Origin: Poteriospumella lacustris | Lineage: Eukaryota; Sar; Chrysophyceae; Chromulinales; Dinobryaceae | Length of the DNA: 48,865 bases | Direction of reading: 5' to 3' | Assembly (NCBI GenBank): GCA_008000375.1 | Contig: SMOI01000191.1 | Location: forward strand, 13,570 to 62,434 | Shown: in pieces, positions 48,010 through 48,865 of the stretch | Position numbering within the stretch: position 1 is the stretch's first letter | Layout: every line of letters starts with the position of its first letter | The notes under the pieces: generated by a model | Database searches by the model: none | What the model was told of the DNA's origin: nothing | Seen by the model: only the letters and a program-made list of their open reading frames with translations | Made by a program: the position numbers and the translations under genes

Positions 48010-48865
48010 TTACACATTGTAGTATCGCGCTATTCTGTCATAGTTCCTGTCTCTCAGGGCCTCTTCGTAATCGTCGGAGAAAACGGAAGTAATTTGATTG
48101 AGACCAACATACTTCGTACGGAAATTGTGCAGTAAAACTATAGATAAAATAATCTGGAAGCGAGTTGAGTTGTGCGACGTCAGTTGTGTTTTCAACCGAC
48201 CAAAAGTGCCCTGCAAAGCCCGCATTCCCCATTCTGCGGCCTGGCGTAGAGATACAATGAGTTGGTGGCGTTTGATTTGTTCTATGGCAACATTTGTTGC
48301 ATGCGACACAGTGTCAATTTCCATCGGCGCGACAATTTTTCTGGCAAGCGGCCCGCTGCGTGGAAACGCTGTATCTGCAACAATGGCAAGGCCTTCCGTT
48401 GTTTTAGTTTCGTTAAGGAGCAATTCGTAAAGGTCTCCACACAGTGCTGCGTCGTGCCAAGATCCGGGAGCATTGATCGATGCGAAGATAATTTTCCCAG
48501 TTGGGGAAAAGACAAACACATTGTTAACGTAAGTGCCACTCTTCCATCCGTTGTAATACGCATTTTGTACATCAGCATCGTCTGCCGTGGCGCAAGGAAA
48601 ACTACATCCATCGACAAAGCCAAATAGCCGGGGGCAAAGGCTCCCTTTGCTGAATGAGTCTTGAGAAGTGCTCTTGTTCAGCAGGTGTGGGCCAGCGTAT
48701 ACAGCAATCTGGATCACTCGGCGACGAATTCGCTTTATTGCAACAGACGCTGTGCTAGGCGTAACTCCAAATAATTGGCATATGGTCTTGTGTTGCGTTC
48801 TGTGCCCAAAAGTGAAACCGTCAGCACGCCGTAGGCCGCGAGATCAGAGAGCCACATATATCGTT
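48010..48865 (-). CDS. PIF/Harbinger DDE transposase (5' end beyond window)
   Basis: The frame is open on the minus strand well beyond ATG 48717. The upstream part reads FGHRTQHKTICQLFGVTPST followed by ASVAIKRIRR, a helix-turn-helix of the kind that precedes the nuclease domain, so 48717 is not the true start. The triad is present: LFGFVDGCSFPC (D36 counted from 48717), AIVADTAFPRSGP (D115) and AAEWGMRALQGTFGRLK (E162). The end at 48010 lies 48 bases from the stop of the convergent Myb-like gene. Near 48800 the alternative frame reads SDLAAYG, so one indel may exist there. It could be active if the 5' part is intact. Confidence 0.8.

Larger units (their letters stand above)
46805..48865. mobile_element. 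PIF/Harbinger DNA transposon (right end outside window)
   Basis: The element carries the two genes expected of this superfamily, a Myb-like protein (+) and a DDE_Tnp_4 transposase (-), in convergent orientation. The left end lies at or just after 46804, where the piggyBac frame stops; GGGTGACTTTGAAAATTACG is the likely terminal sequence. The other end, needed to confirm terminal repeats and a three-base target duplication, is beyond the window. Confidence 0.65.

Noticed and set aside
1-48865. tRNA or rRNA genes
   Set aside because: No cloverleaf with a GGTTCGA-type T-arm and matching acceptor stem, and no conserved rRNA segment, was found by eye. GGTTCGA-like words at 15442 and 40018 lack the rest.

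Overview
The window joins two very different kinds of DNA. Bases 1 to about 5,340 are extremely A+T-rich and tightly packed. They hold five complete genes and one cut by the left edge, with intergenic gaps of about 36-41 bases or overlapping stop codons, no sign of introns, and a shared AT-box motif 20-27 bases before the starts. The genes encode two related beta-rich proteins, a 900-residue threonine/asparagine/serine-rich repeat protein of tail-fibre type, and three small charged proteins. Gene density, composition and the fibre-like proteins suggest part of a DNA virus of a eukaryote (polinton-like virus, virophage or giant-virus relative). No capsid, polymerase or packaging gene is in view, so the virus type cannot be fixed.

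From about 5,370 to the end the composition changes abruptly to roughly balanced G+C, and gene order becomes that of a transposon graveyard in a eukaryotic nuclear genome. Short GT-AG introns can be inferred in two transposon genes. The mix of retroelement types, piggyBac, PIF/Harbinger, hAT and Tc1/mariner fits a protist, alga or early fungus-like organism; I cannot name the lineage. The sharp junction is either an endogenous viral insertion or an assembly chimera.

Layout: 5.4-11 kb carries unrecognised fragments, a PIF/Harbinger relic and an hAT relic. 11.6-13.5 kb is an almost complete piggyBac-like element with 28-base perfect terminal inverted repeats. 13.7-14.3 kb is a TA-flanked MITE. 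14.4-26 kb holds a broken P-loop NTPase, several LTR-retroelement fragments (integrase, RT and RNase H pieces on both strands), a gag-like ORF with one in-frame TAG, and a hairpin. 27-30 kb has a transposase relic between inverted repeats. 30-34 kb is mostly unrecognised. 34.8-42 kb is a mosaic of Harbinger, Copia and Tc1 fragments broken up by three MITE families. 42.4-43.5 kb is the 3' end of a Ty3/gypsy-like polyprotein. 45.3-46.8 kb is a second piggyBac transposase gene, apparently cut by a PIF/Harbinger element (46.8 kb to the right edge). That element carries a spliced Myb-like gene convergent with a DDE transposase.

Nothing in the right-hand 43 kb is clearly a host housekeeping gene. 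Most genes are pseudogenes with frameshifts. The least damaged are the Harbinger pair at 47.0-48.9 kb and the piggyBac element at 11.6-13.5 kb. The most promising subject for new biology is the viral-like island with its promoter motif and its two related genes.
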